DNA of 64,000 bases. It comes from Nocardiopsis listeri NBRC 13360. GTDB taxonomy: Bacteria; Actinomycetota; Actinomycetes; Streptosporangiales; Streptosporangiaceae. Shown piece by piece: positions 8,193 through 17,365 of the stretch. The position numbers and the translations under genes are program-made. The notes beneath the pieces were generated by a model that saw nothing but the letters and a program-made list of their open reading frames with translations, was not told the DNA's origin and searched no databases. The stretch covers positions 1 to 64,000 of the forward strand of contig NZ_BCSH01000049.1 of assembly GCF_001570765.1 (NCBI RefSeq), in the 5' to 3' direction. The first letter of the stretch is position 1. Each line of letters begins with the position of its first letter.

Positions 8193-8310
8193 GAAAGCGG
8201 CTTTCAACAAGACGTGTGACGGGTGCTCACCCCCGAGTGTCGACATGTGCCCCACGCGGCCGGACCCCGACCCCGAACCACGGTCCGGCCGAAATTCGGA
8301 AAGCGCTTAC
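8193..8310. promoter_or_regulatory. two further palindromic AGC/GCT sites
   Basis: GAAAGCGGCTTTC at 8193-8205 is a perfect palindrome around a central G. GGAAAGCGCTTAC at 8298-8310 has the same core as the sites near 8050. Spread over 270 bp, the four sites could allow looping. The one near 8300 overlaps the stop codon of the degraded ORF to its right. Confidence 0.4.
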
Positions 8311-8651
8311 TCCCCCTCATTCGCCCCCGACCAGGCGAAAGTGTGGGCACCGGAGGTGTGGGGGAACAGCAGATCATCGCCCTTGAGGCGCGGCTCCCCA
8401 AGACCCGCGCCGACACCGGTCACGGAACGTTCGCCGTCCCAGCGGAGCACCCCGTCCACCGAGACCCGGCGCGACCGGCCCAGCAGCGGAACCACCACCT
8501 CGCCCAGGACCGGCGCGGCGGTGGTCCACGGGTTACCGGCGAAGGCGCCGCGCGGGCCCCGGCAAACGCTCTGAGCACCAACAGACGCCGGCCGTCCGGC
8601 AGGACGGTACGGGGCCAGGGACGGAAAACGGCTCTGGCCCGGCTCGTCCAC
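8307..8651 (-). pseudogene. degraded ORF, perhaps the C-terminus of a glycoside hydrolase
   Basis: A minus-strand frame ends in a stretch with the feel of the C-terminal beta-domain of alpha-L-rhamnosidase-type hydrolases (VSVDGVLRWDG ... FPHTSGAHTFAW). The upstream part does not look protein-like in this frame, while another frame continues with RTVLPDGRRLLVLRAFAG, suggesting a frameshift. No start or ribosome-binding site is convincing. Its setting among sugar genes fits a decayed hydrolase, but the assignment is weak. Confidence 0.3.
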
Positions 8652-8727
8652 CCGACCTCAGGGTGGTGAGCGCCGTGGAGACGGCGACCGGGGGTCGAGG
8701 CGCCGAATCGAACTCCTGGACCGGTCG

Positions 8728-9573
8728 CTACCCGGCGAACGCCCGGACCGGACGGCCGTGTACCCCGGGGCGGACCCGAAAGAGCGAGCCGGACAACGGT
8801 TCCTCGCCCGGTTCCAGGCCTTCCCGGGACGTGGTGATGTAGAGGGTGCCCAGGTCCTGGTCACCGAAGGTGCACGCCGTGACCTTCTGGACCGGCAACG
8901 AGATCACCTCGTCCAGGTCACCGTCGGGGGTGTAGCGGTGCACCTGGCCGGCGTTGGTGATCGCGGTCCATATACCGCCCTGCGCGTCGACGACCAGGCC
9001 GTCGGGCAGACCACCGTCCCGGATTCGGGCCAGGACACGGCGGTCGGTCAGGCCATGGTCCGGGTGCCAGTCGAAAACGGCGACGTGGCCGGTGTCGGTG
9101 TCGTTGTAGTAGGCGAATCGACCATCGGGCGACCAGTCGATGCCGTTGGAGATGGTGACGTGGGGAAGCACGGTGGTCACCTCCGACTCCGGCGTGAGGC
9201 GGTAGAGGGCGGCCGCTCCCGGTGTCTTGTCGTAGGCCATCGATCCGCAGTAGAAGGTTCCGTCGGGGGCGCAGCCGCCTTCGTTCATTCGGATGCCAGG
9301 GTCGGACCAGATCTCGATCCGGCGCTGTTCCTCGCCCTGAGCGTCGAACAGCGCCACTCCGCGTTCCACGCCCACGATCGCTCCACCGCCGACGCGGGGG
9401 CGTATGACCGCGGCGACGTCGTCCACGTGTCTTCGGGAGACATCCCCGGTGGGCGTCAGGCCCAATACGTCACCACGGGTCATGTCGACCCAGCGCAACC
9501 CGCCCCAGGACGGTGACCAGCAAGGCCCCTCACCATGTTCGGTGATCGGGTCGGTGACCCGTTCCACCTTCAA
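8728..9573 (-). CDS. SMP-30/gluconolactonase family protein
   Basis: A 281-residue six-bladed beta-propeller lactonase or related hydrolase. Metal-site motifs are visible: HGEGPCW (the Glu ligand near the N-terminus), MNEGGCAPDGTFYCGSM, SNGIDWSPDGRFAYYNDT and LPDGLVVDAQGGIW. Family members hydrolyse sugar lactones to sugar acids with Ca or Zn. The TTG at 9573 is preceded by GAGGAGG at a spacing of eight bases and gives the expected N-terminus; the in-frame extension to 9642 is not protein-like. With the aldarate dehydratase nearby it would supply open-chain acids for dehydration. Confidence 0.85.
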   Translation of the reverse strand: MKVERVTDPITEHGEGPCWSPSWGGLRWVDMTRGDVLGLTPTGDVSRRHVDDVAAVIRPRVGGGAIVGVERGVALFDAQGEEQRRIEIWSDPGIRMNEGGCAPDGTFYCGSMAYDKTPGAAALYRLTPESEVTTVLPHVTISNGIDWSPDGRFAYYNDTDTGHVAVFDWHPDHGLTDRRVLARIRDGGLPDGLVVDAQGGIWTAITNAGQVHRYTPDGDLDEVISLPVQKVTACTFGDQDLGTLYITTSREGLEPGEEPLSGSLFRVRPGVHGRPVRAFAG

Positions 9574-9675
9574 GATCGCGTCCTCCTCACCCGCTCCCAC
9601 CCCGCCCAGGCGGCGCGGCCGACATCCCACGACCGAGCACACACTGTGACGAGGCCAACTACAATAAGTGAGGCT

Positions 9676-10749
9676 ATGAGTTCCGCACCCGATCGGTCAG
9701 GTCCGACACCCAGGTCCTTTTGGCGCCCCGCCTGGGACCGGGTGCGCACCAACGTCTGGTCGGCGCTACAGCAGGCTGCCGCCGCGGGGCTGGCCTGGGT
9801 CCTGGCCGAGTGGCTGGTGGCGGGGGACCATCATCCGTTCTTCGCCCCGATCGCCGCCGTGGTCGCGCTCAACACCGGCTTCGGGGTCCGCGGGGTGCAG
9901 GCGGTGAACCTGCTGACCGGCACCCTGATCGGCATCATCGTCGGTGCGTCGACGGTGTGGCCGGTCGGTGTTCCCAGCCTCGCGCTGGTCGTGGCGACCC
10001 TGGTCGCGGTTCTGATCGCCGTCGCGATGGGCGCCGCCCGGGTGACCATCGCCCAGGCCGCGGCCGCCGCCATCCTCACCGTGACCATCCCCTATGGAGG
10101 GGACGGCGGAGCGCAAAGACTCTTCGACGCCGCGTTGGGCGTGGGTGTGGCGCTGGTCTTCAGCCAGTTGCTGTTCCCCACCCATCCGCTGCGCCTGCTC
10201 TCCCGGGCCGAGCACACGCTGGTCTTCCATCTACACCGGCTGCTGGTCAGGACCGCTCACGTCGCGACTCGGCGAGACGAGGCGCGGGTCGAGGTCCAAG
10301 ACGCGCTCGTCTCGACGCACACCGCCATCGCGGACCTGGAATCGGCCCGGTCGGCCGCCCTCGACATCGTTCGCCACACCCTCCGAGGGGTGTACCTGCG
10401 TCGACGGACCCGGACGCGGGTGGCGGCCGCCGGCCCCTTGGAGGGCGTGGCCGTGATGTGCACGCTCGTGGCGACGACGGTGCTGTCCGCGCCCGAGGAA
10501 TCACAGGAGGCTCTGGCCTCGGTCGTGAGTGACATCGCGGAGATGTTCGCGCGTGTGGCCCAGGCCCGATCCATCGACGGCACGTGGGGGGCGGCGGCCT
10601 TCTGGGACGCGGCGGCGCTCCGAGCCGAGGAGCTGCACGAGGCTCTTCCCGGGCTCCGGAGGCGACTGGCGGATTCGGGTCCGGAGACCGACGCGGCGAT
10701 CAGCGCCATCGACATCCTCTGCGACACGCTCGGCCGAACGACGAGGTAG
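9676..10749 (+). CDS. FUSC-family membrane protein (aromatic acid exporter-like)
   Basis: A 357-residue membrane protein. Residues 15-165 hold about six hydrophobic segments typical of the FUSC/ArAE N-terminal domain (FFAPIAAVVALNTGFG, then two Ala/Val-rich hairpins and FSQLLFP). The rest is a helical cytoplasmic domain with a weaker hydrophobic segment (EGVAVMCTLVATTVLSAP). Family members export aromatic acids or help wall metabolism; the substrate here is unknown. Starts at the ATG at 9676, 103 bp from the divergent lactonase start. A TACAAT -10-like element at 9660-9665 implies a very short leader if used. Confidence 0.75.
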   Translation: MSSAPDRSGPTPRSFWRPAWDRVRTNVWSALQQAAAAGLAWVLAEWLVAGDHHPFFAPIAAVVALNTGFGVRGVQAVNLLTGTLIGIIVGASTVWPVGVPSLALVVATLVAVLIAVAMGAARVTIAQAAAAAILTVTIPYGGDGGAQRLFDAALGVGVALVFSQLLFPTHPLRLLSRAEHTLVFHLHRLLVRTAHVATRRDEARVEVQDALVSTHTAIADLESARSAALDIVRHTLRGVYLRRRTRTRVAAAGPLEGVAVMCTLVATTVLSAPEESQEALASVVSDIAEMFARVAQARSIDGTWGAAAFWDAAALRAEELHEALPGLRRRLADSGPETDAAISAIDILCDTLGRTTR

Positions 10750-10911
10750 GGCGCGTCATCGGTTCGCGGCGCCTACCGCCCCTTTTGTCTCCGATGGGGC
10801 ACGTGGAAGTGCGACCCCATGGTCGGCCACCCGCGGCGTTGGGCGGTTCGGGGGTGCTCGTGCGGGTCGTCGTTCCCCGGGTGGTCGACACTCACGCCCC
10901 GACGCGAAAGA

Positions 10912-10936
10912 CCCCACCGGAGGCTCTCCGGTGGGG
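10912..10936. terminator. bidirectional hairpin between FUSC and small secreted protein
   Basis: A perfect 11-bp stem (CCCCACCGGAG / CTCCGGTGGGG) closes a 3-nt loop between two convergent genes. It can serve both strands. Confidence 0.75.
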
Positions 10937-11011
10937 CGAAACTCCATGTCAACGACGGATGGCCGGAATCACCCGGCACCACCGTGTGGGGGAGTCAGGG
11001 GTGGGCCGGGG

Positions 11012-11251
11012 TCAGCGAACCCAGACGTCCCAGGTCGAACCGTTGTACACGCACTTGTACTCGGTGAAGTCGTGGTTGTTGTCCTCCTCGACGACGTAGC
11101 TGTAAGCATCGATGAGGCAGACGGCCTGCATATCGAAGCCACCACCGACGACCTCCCAGTCGGCCGCGTGCGCGGGGCTCGCGGCGAGCGGGAGGGCCAA
11201 GGCCGCCGCTCCGATCGCGAGTCCACCGGCGATGCGCTGCGACATAGACAT
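11012..11251 (-). CDS. small secreted protein, unknown function
   Basis: A 79-residue protein with a clear Sec signal (MSMSQRIAGG, then an Ala/Leu core ending ASPAHA|AD), leaving about 50 mature residues. The mature part has two cysteines (AVCLIDAY and YKCVYNG), likely a disulfide, and several Tyr/Trp/Asn residues. GGAGG six bases before the ATG supports the start. I do not recognise a family; small two-cysteine secreted proteins of this type occur in streptomycetes without known roles. Flanked by strong hairpins on both sides, so it is probably monocistronic. Confidence 0.65.
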   Translation of the reverse strand: MSMSQRIAGGLAIGAAALALPLAASPAHAADWEVVGGGFDMQAVCLIDAYSYVVEEDNNHDFTEYKCVYNGSTWDVWVR

Positions 11252-12067
11252 GTACTTCCTCCGAAACATGGGGTTTTGCGGACTCTCCCCGCGTATCACG
11301 AGGAGAGGTCGTGGCGACCACTCGAACGATGATCGGTTCCTCCCGGACTCACTGACCGGAGTCCGGCAGGTCCTCTCACCGGGCACGGGCCGGACGGGCC
11401 GTCGGGCCGATCAGGCCCGAAGAGCCTGATCGTGGCCCTCGCCGGACCCCCGGCCCATGTGTGATCGAGTGGCTACTCGCCGACACCGACCAACATAGAA
11501 AACGAAAGCCGTCGAATCGTCCGACTTGAGGACGAAGTGACCACCGACGAACGTTCACATCCGCGCACTACGGGAACAACGAAAGTGCCGGGGCGAACGG
11601 CGTTCGGCGACCATCCGACCGGGCCGCCCCCTTCGGAGCACCCCACACGCGGGAAGGCCGCACGCGGCACGTGTTCAAGTCGTTTCCGCACCGGTTCCGG
11701 CCCGGGCCCCTCCACTCGACGCGGCGCGCAGGGCGGACGCCACCGCGCCGAGGACACGACCATCGCGAGAGCGGGAACCGTTCGGATACGGGACTTTACG
11801 TGGCTCCTCCCGGGAGTGGGGATTCGCGTCACCCTCACCCTTTCGAGCCGAGCACCGCAGGACGCCCCACGGGAGTCCTCACCCTCCACCGCAACCCGAG
11901 CGCATGAACGGCGCCACCATTGGGACGCAATTCGCATAACGCAAAAAACGGACACAGGACGCCATGGTTTGGCCGATAGGAGCAATACGTCGGCGGGAAC
12001 AGTACTCTGGCCGGGTCACCTGACCCCGGCCCCGGTCATTCCACTTCCACCGTGAGGAGTCGATTAC
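11252..12067. other. 815-bp intergenic region with one hairpin
   Basis: Holds a hairpin (GATCAGGC 11409-11416 pairing with GCCTGATC 11424-11431) and the promoters of the flanking genes. A 170-codon open frame on the minus strand has no start signal or protein-like composition. I found no RNA gene or riboswitch that I could name ahead of the BCCT gene. Confidence 0.5.
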
Positions 12068-13879
12068 TTGCTGACCCGTCTACACGGCTTCCTGAGACTG
12101 CGCACCTCTCCACCGGTTTTCTTCGGCTCGGCCGCGGTGATCATCGCGTTCGTACTCGTCACCATCATCTTCACCGAACCACTGGACGCGGCCGTCACCG
12201 TCGCGTCCGAATGGCTGTACGCCAACCTGGGATGGTTCTACATCCTCGGCCTCACCATGTTCCTGGGCTTTTTGATCTTCGTCGCCCTCGGACGATTCGG
12301 GCGGGTGAAACTGGGCCCCGACGACGAGGCTCCCGAACATTCGGGACCGGCCTGGTTCGCCATGCTCTTCGCCGCCGGCATCGGCAGCATCCTGATGTTC
12401 TGGGGTGTGGCCGAACCCATCAGCCACTTCGGCGAACCCCCGCGCGGCCCCTCTTTGGGTATCGACGCGGAGACCGCGGGTGCCGCCGCGGACGCGATGA
12501 ATTTCACCTTCTACCATTTCACACTGCACACCTGGGCGATCTTCACACTGCCCGCGCTGTGCTTCGCCTACTTCATCCATAAACGGAACCTTCCACCGCG
12601 TGTCAGTTCGATCTTCCAGCCGCTCATCGGCGAGGGGATCCACGGGCCGATCGGCAGGTTCATCGACATCGTCGCCATCGTCGGCACGGTCTTCGGTGTC
12701 GCGGTTTCCCTCGGTTTGGGCGCCCTACAGATCAACAGCGGTATCAACCGCGTTCTGGGGATCCCGGAAAGCGCCATGTGGCAGTTGATCATCATCGGTG
12801 TCGTCGGTGGAGCCGCGATGGTCTCCGTCGCGTTGGGTCTGGACCGTGGCATCAAGGTCCTGTCCAACATCAACATCTGGATGGCCATCGGCATGCTGGT
12901 GTTCATCCTGTTGACGGGTTCCACCCTCTTCGTCCTCAAGGGAACCATCGAGGCACTGGGCAGTTACCTGATGAACCTGCCGGAGTTGGCCCTGTGGAAC
13001 GACACCTTCGCGGCCACCGGATGGCAGGCCGACTGGACGGTGTTCTACTGGGCTTGGACCATCAGTTGGTCCCCGTTCGTGGGCATCTTCATCTCCCGGA
13101 TCTCCAAGGGACGGACCATCCGACAGTTCGTCTCGGGAGTGCTACTCGTTCCGGCCGGCTTCTCGGTGCTGTGGTTCGGCGTCTTCGGCTTCTCCGCCTT
13201 CGACATCGAACTCCACGGTGATGGCGGACTGGTCGAGAGTGTCGTGGAGCAGGAGGACGTCCCCGGAGCGCTGTTCGCGTTCCTGGAACACTTCCCCGCC
13301 GCAGGTGTCACCTCGGTGATCGCCATCATCCTGGTGGTCGTCTTCTTCATCACATCGGTGGACTCGGCGGCACTGGTGACCGACACCATGGCCAATGGCC
13401 ACGAGGACTTCAACCCGTTGGGGCAACGGATCTTCTGGGCCATCGCGATCGGAGTGGTGACCGCCACCCTGTTGGTGTTCTCCGGATCCGGCGGTTTGGA
13501 AGCGCTGGAGAAGATCATCGTTCTCGTCGGCCTGCCGTTCTTCATCATGGGCTATTTCCAGATGTACGCGATGTACCGAGCTCTGCGGGAGGACGCCGGG
13601 GAGTTGCCGACGATGCGGATGCGCAGGTGGAAGAAGGTTCTGCCACCAGAGGAGTTCGAGCGTCGCCAGGACGAGGACGAACACGACACCTCGGAGATCG
13701 TGGTCGAGCCCGAAGCCCTGGACGAACCACCCGTACTGCGCGACCCCTATGTGAAGCAGCATCGGCAGACCGGCACACACGGCACTCTGTCGGCACGAAC
13801 CGGTTCGGCCAAGCGCACGGACCACCAGCAGAAGCGACCGCCGCGGTCCGAAGACCAGGGGCGAAAAGACTCCGAGTAG
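12068..13879 (+). CDS. BCCT-family betaine/choline/carnitine transporter
   Basis: A 603-residue sodium-coupled carrier for glycine betaine, choline or similar trimethylammonium solutes. Twelve hydrophobic segments fill residues 15-510. The family signatures are present: MFWGVAEPISHFGEPP (about 117-132) and WTISWSPFVGIFISRISKGR (about 330-349) with the tryptophan-rich substrate segment. The C-terminal 90 residues are hydrophilic (acidic, then Lys/Arg-rich), as in osmosensing BetP-like carriers. Starts at TTG 12068 with GAGGAG eight bases upstream. It stands alone, so osmoprotectant uptake regulated on its own is likely. Confidence 0.9.
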   Translation: MLTRLHGFLRLRTSPPVFFGSAAVIIAFVLVTIIFTEPLDAAVTVASEWLYANLGWFYILGLTMFLGFLIFVALGRFGRVKLGPDDEAPEHSGPAWFAMLFAAGIGSILMFWGVAEPISHFGEPPRGPSLGIDAETAGAAADAMNFTFYHFTLHTWAIFTLPALCFAYFIHKRNLPPRVSSIFQPLIGEGIHGPIGRFIDIVAIVGTVFGVAVSLGLGALQINSGINRVLGIPESAMWQLIIIGVVGGAAMVSVALGLDRGIKVLSNINIWMAIGMLVFILLTGSTLFVLKGTIEALGSYLMNLPELALWNDTFAATGWQADWTVFYWAWTISWSPFVGIFISRISKGRTIRQFVSGVLLVPAGFSVLWFGVFGFSAFDIELHGDGGLVESVVEQEDVPGALFAFLEHFPAAGVTSVIAIILVVVFFITSVDSAALVTDTMANGHEDFNPLGQRIFWAIAIGVVTATLLVFSGSGGLEALEKIIVLVGLPFFIMGYFQMYAMYRALREDAGELPTMRMRRWKKVLPPEEFERRQDEDEHDTSEIVVEPEALDEPPVLRDPYVKQHRQTGTHGTLSARTGSAKRTDHQQKRPPRSEDQGRKDSE

Positions 13880-13997
13880 GCGAACAGCCCCGGGTCCACC
13901 TGACGCGGGACGTACCGGAGGTCTTCGACATAGGTGGCGGCTTGGGCATGCCCACGAGCCCCGGCGGTGGCCGGAGCCGAACCGAACGGACACATGC

Positions 13998-14042
13998 CCC
14001 GGACGGGCGGCTCGCACGAAAGCGCGAAGCCGCCCGTCCGGG
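13998..14042. terminator. strong bidirectional terminator between BCCT gene and Tad locus
   Basis: A perfect 15-bp stem (CCCGGACGGGCGGCT / AGCCGCCCGTCCGGG) with a 15-nt loop, followed on the plus strand by TCTTGTTC. It separates the plus-strand BCCT gene from the last gene of the minus-strand Tad locus. Confidence 0.85.
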
Positions 14043-14048
14043 TCTTGT

Positions 14049-16526
14049 TCAGCCCTCTGTTCGAGGCATCCGGGGCATCCGCGGGCCTGCCTTACGCGGC
14101 CTGCGCGGCTTGACCGGCTGCGGACTGTCGGAGGTCGATGATTTATGGCCGGCCATGCCCGGGCCGACAAGGGCCTGCGCGGTGACGGCCACGCGGGACT
14201 GCTGTGGCTCCTGTGGGATCGGCCCGGATTCCTTGAGTGGCCGCTGTGTCGTGCGGAGCCGCTCGGGAATCGAGGCCGAGTGCTCCCCCGGTGTGTCCGA
14301 GCTCGAGGGTCCGTCCATCCGGACCACACGGACCCTTCCGGCCTTGCGGCCGGGCACGCGCTGGTGGCGGACCTTCTCGTCCTTCCGGGTCTCCTTGATC
14401 TCCCGGGTCTCCGGGGCGGGGGCCATCTCCTGGGGGGCAACCTTACGTGGGGCGACGTCCGTGACCTCGTCCATGTCGGTACCCGGGGCAGGGATGGCCG
14501 ATGGGGTCTCCTCCCACCCGGAGTCGTCGTAGTCGTCGGCAGCGGCCGGGCCGGCACCTCCAACCGTGTCATGGAAGACAGCGAAGGCGGCGGCAATAAC
14601 GGCTCCGTCGTCCGGAACGCTCCAATCCCTGTTCCCGGCTTCGCGGCCCGTGCCCTCGGTTGTGATCACGCCCTCCGCCGCGCCGGTGGTCACGGCCTCG
14701 TCGAAGCCTTCGTCGTCCAAAAACTCGGCTTCCTCGTTCCAGGCCCGGGTGAGCCGATCCCAAACAGCGCTATCACCCACCGGCGTGAACGCGTCGTCAT
14801 CGGCCCAGTCCTCGGCCACGAGTACCGGACGGCCGCGTTCCGCTTCCCACACCTCGGTGTCACGGCGTGAGGACGGTCGTTCCGTCCGCTCCGACAGCGC
14901 GTGGTCCGCCTCGTGGTAGGTGAGGACGGCCTCGCGGACCTCCTCCGCGGTCGATCCCGCCCAGGAACAGTGGAACAGGGTGGAGAGCGGCTGGCTGGTC
15001 TGCGAGATCAGCCCGTCGGCGTCGACCACGCAGTTGCCGCCCAGTGGCCAGCTGCCCAGGATGACCGCGGTGACGCCACGGTGCTGTCCGTGCAGCAACA
15101 ATCCGGACAGAGCGTGCTCGTGGCGGGGGTCGGGGGAGGCGATCAGGGCGAGAGGCGCCCGCTCCCGCGCGTCCATGGCGTGCAGCTCCGAGGCCAGGAA
15201 CGCCAGTGCGTCCTCCATCGTGGGAACCATGGTCACCGGTTCGCACGGCCGATCGCGTAGCAGGTCTCGACCGGTCGCGCCGAACAGCCGGACGACCTCG
15301 CGTTCGATGATCAGGACACGCACCGCGAGAGGCTCGGCCGGGTCGAGGGCATTGGCGATGAGACGTCGGACCGCGGCGTCGGCGCCCTTGCCGATGAGGC
15401 CCAGGCCGGGGACGTGGTCCAACTCCAGGGTCACTCGCTCGTGGATCTCGTCGGTGGGTTCGGGACGCTCTGGCGGTGCCGGGAGCGCCAGGCGGCGCGG
15501 GTGTCCGGCACGCAGGCGCGGCCGGGGCAGGCTGAGCGCCATCCTCGGCACGAAGGAGCCTCTTTTGCCCAGCAGGTAGCCCCCGGCCAGGCCGGCGAAG
15601 GCCACGGTCGCGGCGATACCGCCGTCGGGGACCTCCAGGACGACGACGCGGGGGCCGTCCTCCTCGGTGGCGGCGGAGGCGTTGTCCAAGGTGACGACGG
15701 GCTGTTCGGCCTCGGCTTCGGTCTCTGCCTGATTCTCCCCCTGTGGGGAGGGCACCGGAGCGGGTGCCAGGGTGTAGGCGATCTCGACTCGGCGTTGGGT
15801 CTGCGCCGGTCCCTCGATCTCCTGGTCGGAGCCCTTACCGGTGATCTCGGTGTCGGGGGCGTCCTCGCCCAGTGACTCCGTCAGGTGCTCGGCGAGCGCT
15901 CGAGCCCGTTCTTCGGACAGTTCCTGGTTGCGTTCGGCGTCGCCGCTGGGGTCGGTGTGACCGATGATCCGAACGGGGACGTCCGGGTCCCAGTGGTCTC
16001 CGAGCATCTCGACGGTGGGCGCCAGGTCCTGGCGCATTTGTTCGGTCAGCTCCGCGGACCCCAGTTCGAATCCGCTGACGGTGCGGGTCCGTTCGACGGG
16101 TGCCTGTTCCACGTCGTCCTGGGCGGCCTCGGGCGCCTCGTCCTCGTCCTCGTTCTCGCTCTGCTCCGCCGGGGCGACGGTGTCGGCGAACGCGACGGCG
16201 GGGGTGAGGGCGGTGGCCGCCACGGCCGTGGCGGCGATCGCCTGGAGCGGCCCGAGCGGACGCAGACGCAGGGCGACACCGCGCAGGCGCGCCACGGACT
16301 CGGCCACGATCGCCAGCGCGAACAGTCCCCACAGCGCCCACAGGGCCGTGATCAGCGCGGCGGTGAGCACACCCGGCGGGGTCCGCCATCCGCGTAGGTG
16401 GGCCAGGGCCACGTCCCACGACGTGGGCAGGTCGGGCCAGTCCACGTGCCAGAGCAGGACGTAGGGCAGACCGATAAGGAAGGCGAGCGCGAATGCGACC
16501 GCGCAGAGCCGGCTCAAAGGGTGCAT
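14049..16526 (-). CDS. Tad-locus membrane protein with internal OmpA-like domain
   Basis: An 825-residue protein ending the Tad operon. Residues 1-115 carry three hydrophobic segments; 116-145 are acidic; about 150-258 form an OmpA/MotB-type peptidoglycan-binding domain (GFELGSAELTEQM at its start, IIGHTDPSGDAERNQELSEERA in two parts, then QTQRRVEIAYT). Another membrane segment follows near 305-325, then a roughly 280-residue soluble domain, and a Pro/Lys/Arg-rich basic tail. The soluble domain resembles the regulatory part seen in actinobacterial Tad-linked proteins but I cannot name it. It likely ties the pilus machine to the wall. Start is the ATG at 16526 with GAGGCGGAG directly ahead. 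Confidence 0.7.
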   Translation of the reverse strand: MHPLSRLCAVAFALAFLIGLPYVLLWHVDWPDLPTSWDVALAHLRGWRTPPGVLTAALITALWALWGLFALAIVAESVARLRGVALRLRPLGPLQAIAATAVAATALTPAVAFADTVAPAEQSENEDEDEAPEAAQDDVEQAPVERTRTVSGFELGSAELTEQMRQDLAPTVEMLGDHWDPDVPVRIIGHTDPSGDAERNQELSEERARALAEHLTESLGEDAPDTEITGKGSDQEIEGPAQTQRRVEIAYTLAPAPVPSPQGENQAETEAEAEQPVVTLDNASAATEEDGPRVVVLEVPDGGIAATVAFAGLAGGYLLGKRGSFVPRMALSLPRPRLRAGHPRRLALPAPPERPEPTDEIHERVTLELDHVPGLGLIGKGADAAVRRLIANALDPAEPLAVRVLIIEREVVRLFGATGRDLLRDRPCEPVTMVPTMEDALAFLASELHAMDARERAPLALIASPDPRHEHALSGLLLHGQHRGVTAVILGSWPLGGNCVVDADGLISQTSQPLSTLFHCSWAGSTAEEVREAVLTYHEADHALSERTERPSSRRDTEVWEAERGRPVLVAEDWADDDAFTPVGDSAVWDRLTRAWNEEAEFLDDEGFDEAVTTGAAEGVITTEGTGREAGNRDWSVPDDGAVIAAAFAVFHDTVGGAGPAAADDYDDSGWEETPSAIPAPGTDMDEVTDVAPRKVAPQEMAPAPETREIKETRKDEKVRHQRVPGRKAGRVRVVRMDGPSSSDTPGEHSASIPERLRTTQRPLKESGPIPQEPQQSRVAVTAQALVGPGMAGHKSSTSDSPQPVKPRRPRKAGPRMPRMPRTEG

Positions 16527-16547
16527 CTCCGCCTCACTGTGCTGGGA

Positions 16548-16958
16548 TCAAGGGGTGGGTTGTGTGTGGGGGCGTGCGGTGGCCGTCGTCTCGACGGTGG
16601 TCGAGCCGGCGGGGATGAGGGTGAACGAGTAGGTCAGGGCGCAGGTCACGGTCACGCTGTCCCCGCTGACGTTGACGGTTCCGGTGGCCCCGGCGGAGCC
16701 GAGGAAGGCCTGGGCCGCCGAGGCCGCCGCGCCGGCGTCCAGCGGTACCTCGTCACCACCATCTCGATAGGTCGCCCAGTCGAGTTGTTGGGCGCCCACG
16801 CGGGCGGCCTCCTGGGCCAGCGTCGCGGTCTGGCGTCGGGCCTGGAGCAGCTCACCGCCTTCGTAGACGAGTCCGAGGCACAGGAGGAAGGCGAGCGCCA
16901 TGATCACGACGAAGGCGCTCACCTGGCCGCGGTCGTCCCGCGTCGCGTCGATGTTCAT
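16548..16958 (-). CDS. TadG/TadE-like pilus assembly protein
   Basis: A 136-residue protein: short cytoplasmic head with Arg/Gly (DDRGQVSAFVV), one hydrophobic helix at residues 12-32, then a secreted domain with a Cys and alternating Val/Thr strands (VTVTCALTYSF). This is the TadG-type arrangement (pilus assembly protein with a TadE-like N-terminus). The ATG overlaps the preceding stop as ATGA, so translation is coupled to the upstream pseudopilin. Thought to act as a minor pilin or assembly factor at the membrane. Confidence 0.75.
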   Translation of the reverse strand: MNIDATRDDRGQVSAFVVIMALAFLLCLGLVYEGGELLQARRQTATLAQEAARVGAQQLDWATYRDGGDEVPLDAGAAASAAQAFLGSAGATGTVNVSGDSVTVTCALTYSFTLIPAGSTTVETTATARPHTQPTP

Positions 16959-17365
16959 GGGGTCCCCCGGAAGGTGTCGATAGCGACGGTGGCGTCGCCC
17001 TCGATGCTGCGGCTGCCGGGGAAGGCGACCCCGAGCAGGTCGGAGAAGCTCACCGTGCAGGTCACGGTCACCGAGACAGCCCCACCGGCGGCGAGACCAC
17101 CGTGGTCGACGTTGGTCGCGTGGTCGGTGCAGGCCAGTCCCTGTTCCCGAAGCGTCGCGGAGGCGATGGTGGTCGCCGCCGCCGAGGCCTCCCCGGGGGT
17201 GCGTTCCAGGGAGGCCGCTCGGGCGGCGGCGTGGGCGACCTCGTCGACGGTGGTGCCCGCGTCGACGGTGCGCCCGGCGAAGATCATCAGCATCGCGAAG
17301 AGCAGCAGGGCGGGTGTGACGATGGCGAGTTCCACCGACGCGGAGCCCCGGTCACGGTTCCTCAC
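16955..17365 (-). CDS. TadE-like minor pseudopilin
   Basis: A 136-residue TadE-family protein. RDRGSASVELAIVTPALLLF at the N-terminus is the classic TadE signature: basic head, then GSAxxE at a cleavage site with a conserved Glu, then a hydrophobic helix. The rest is a predicted extracellular domain with two cysteines (LACTDH, VTCTVSF). The GTG start overlaps the previous stop as GTGA. It should be processed by a prepilin peptidase, which is not encoded in the window. Confidence 0.8.
   Translation of the reverse strand: MRNRDRGSASVELAIVTPALLLFAMLMIFAGRTVDAGTTVDEVAHAAARAASLERTPGEASAAATTIASATLREQGLACTDHATNVDHGGLAAGGAVSVTVTCTVSFSDLLGVAFPGSRSIEGDATVAIDTFRGTP

Noticed and set aside
8038..8310. 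AGCGCT sites considered as catabolite-repression elements
   Set aside because: Actinomycetes do not use the CcpA/cre system in this form; LacI-family local repression is the simpler reading.
11473..11985. 170-codon minus-strand frame before the BCCT gene
   Set aside because: No ribosome-binding site, Arg-rich shadow composition and no recognisable motif.
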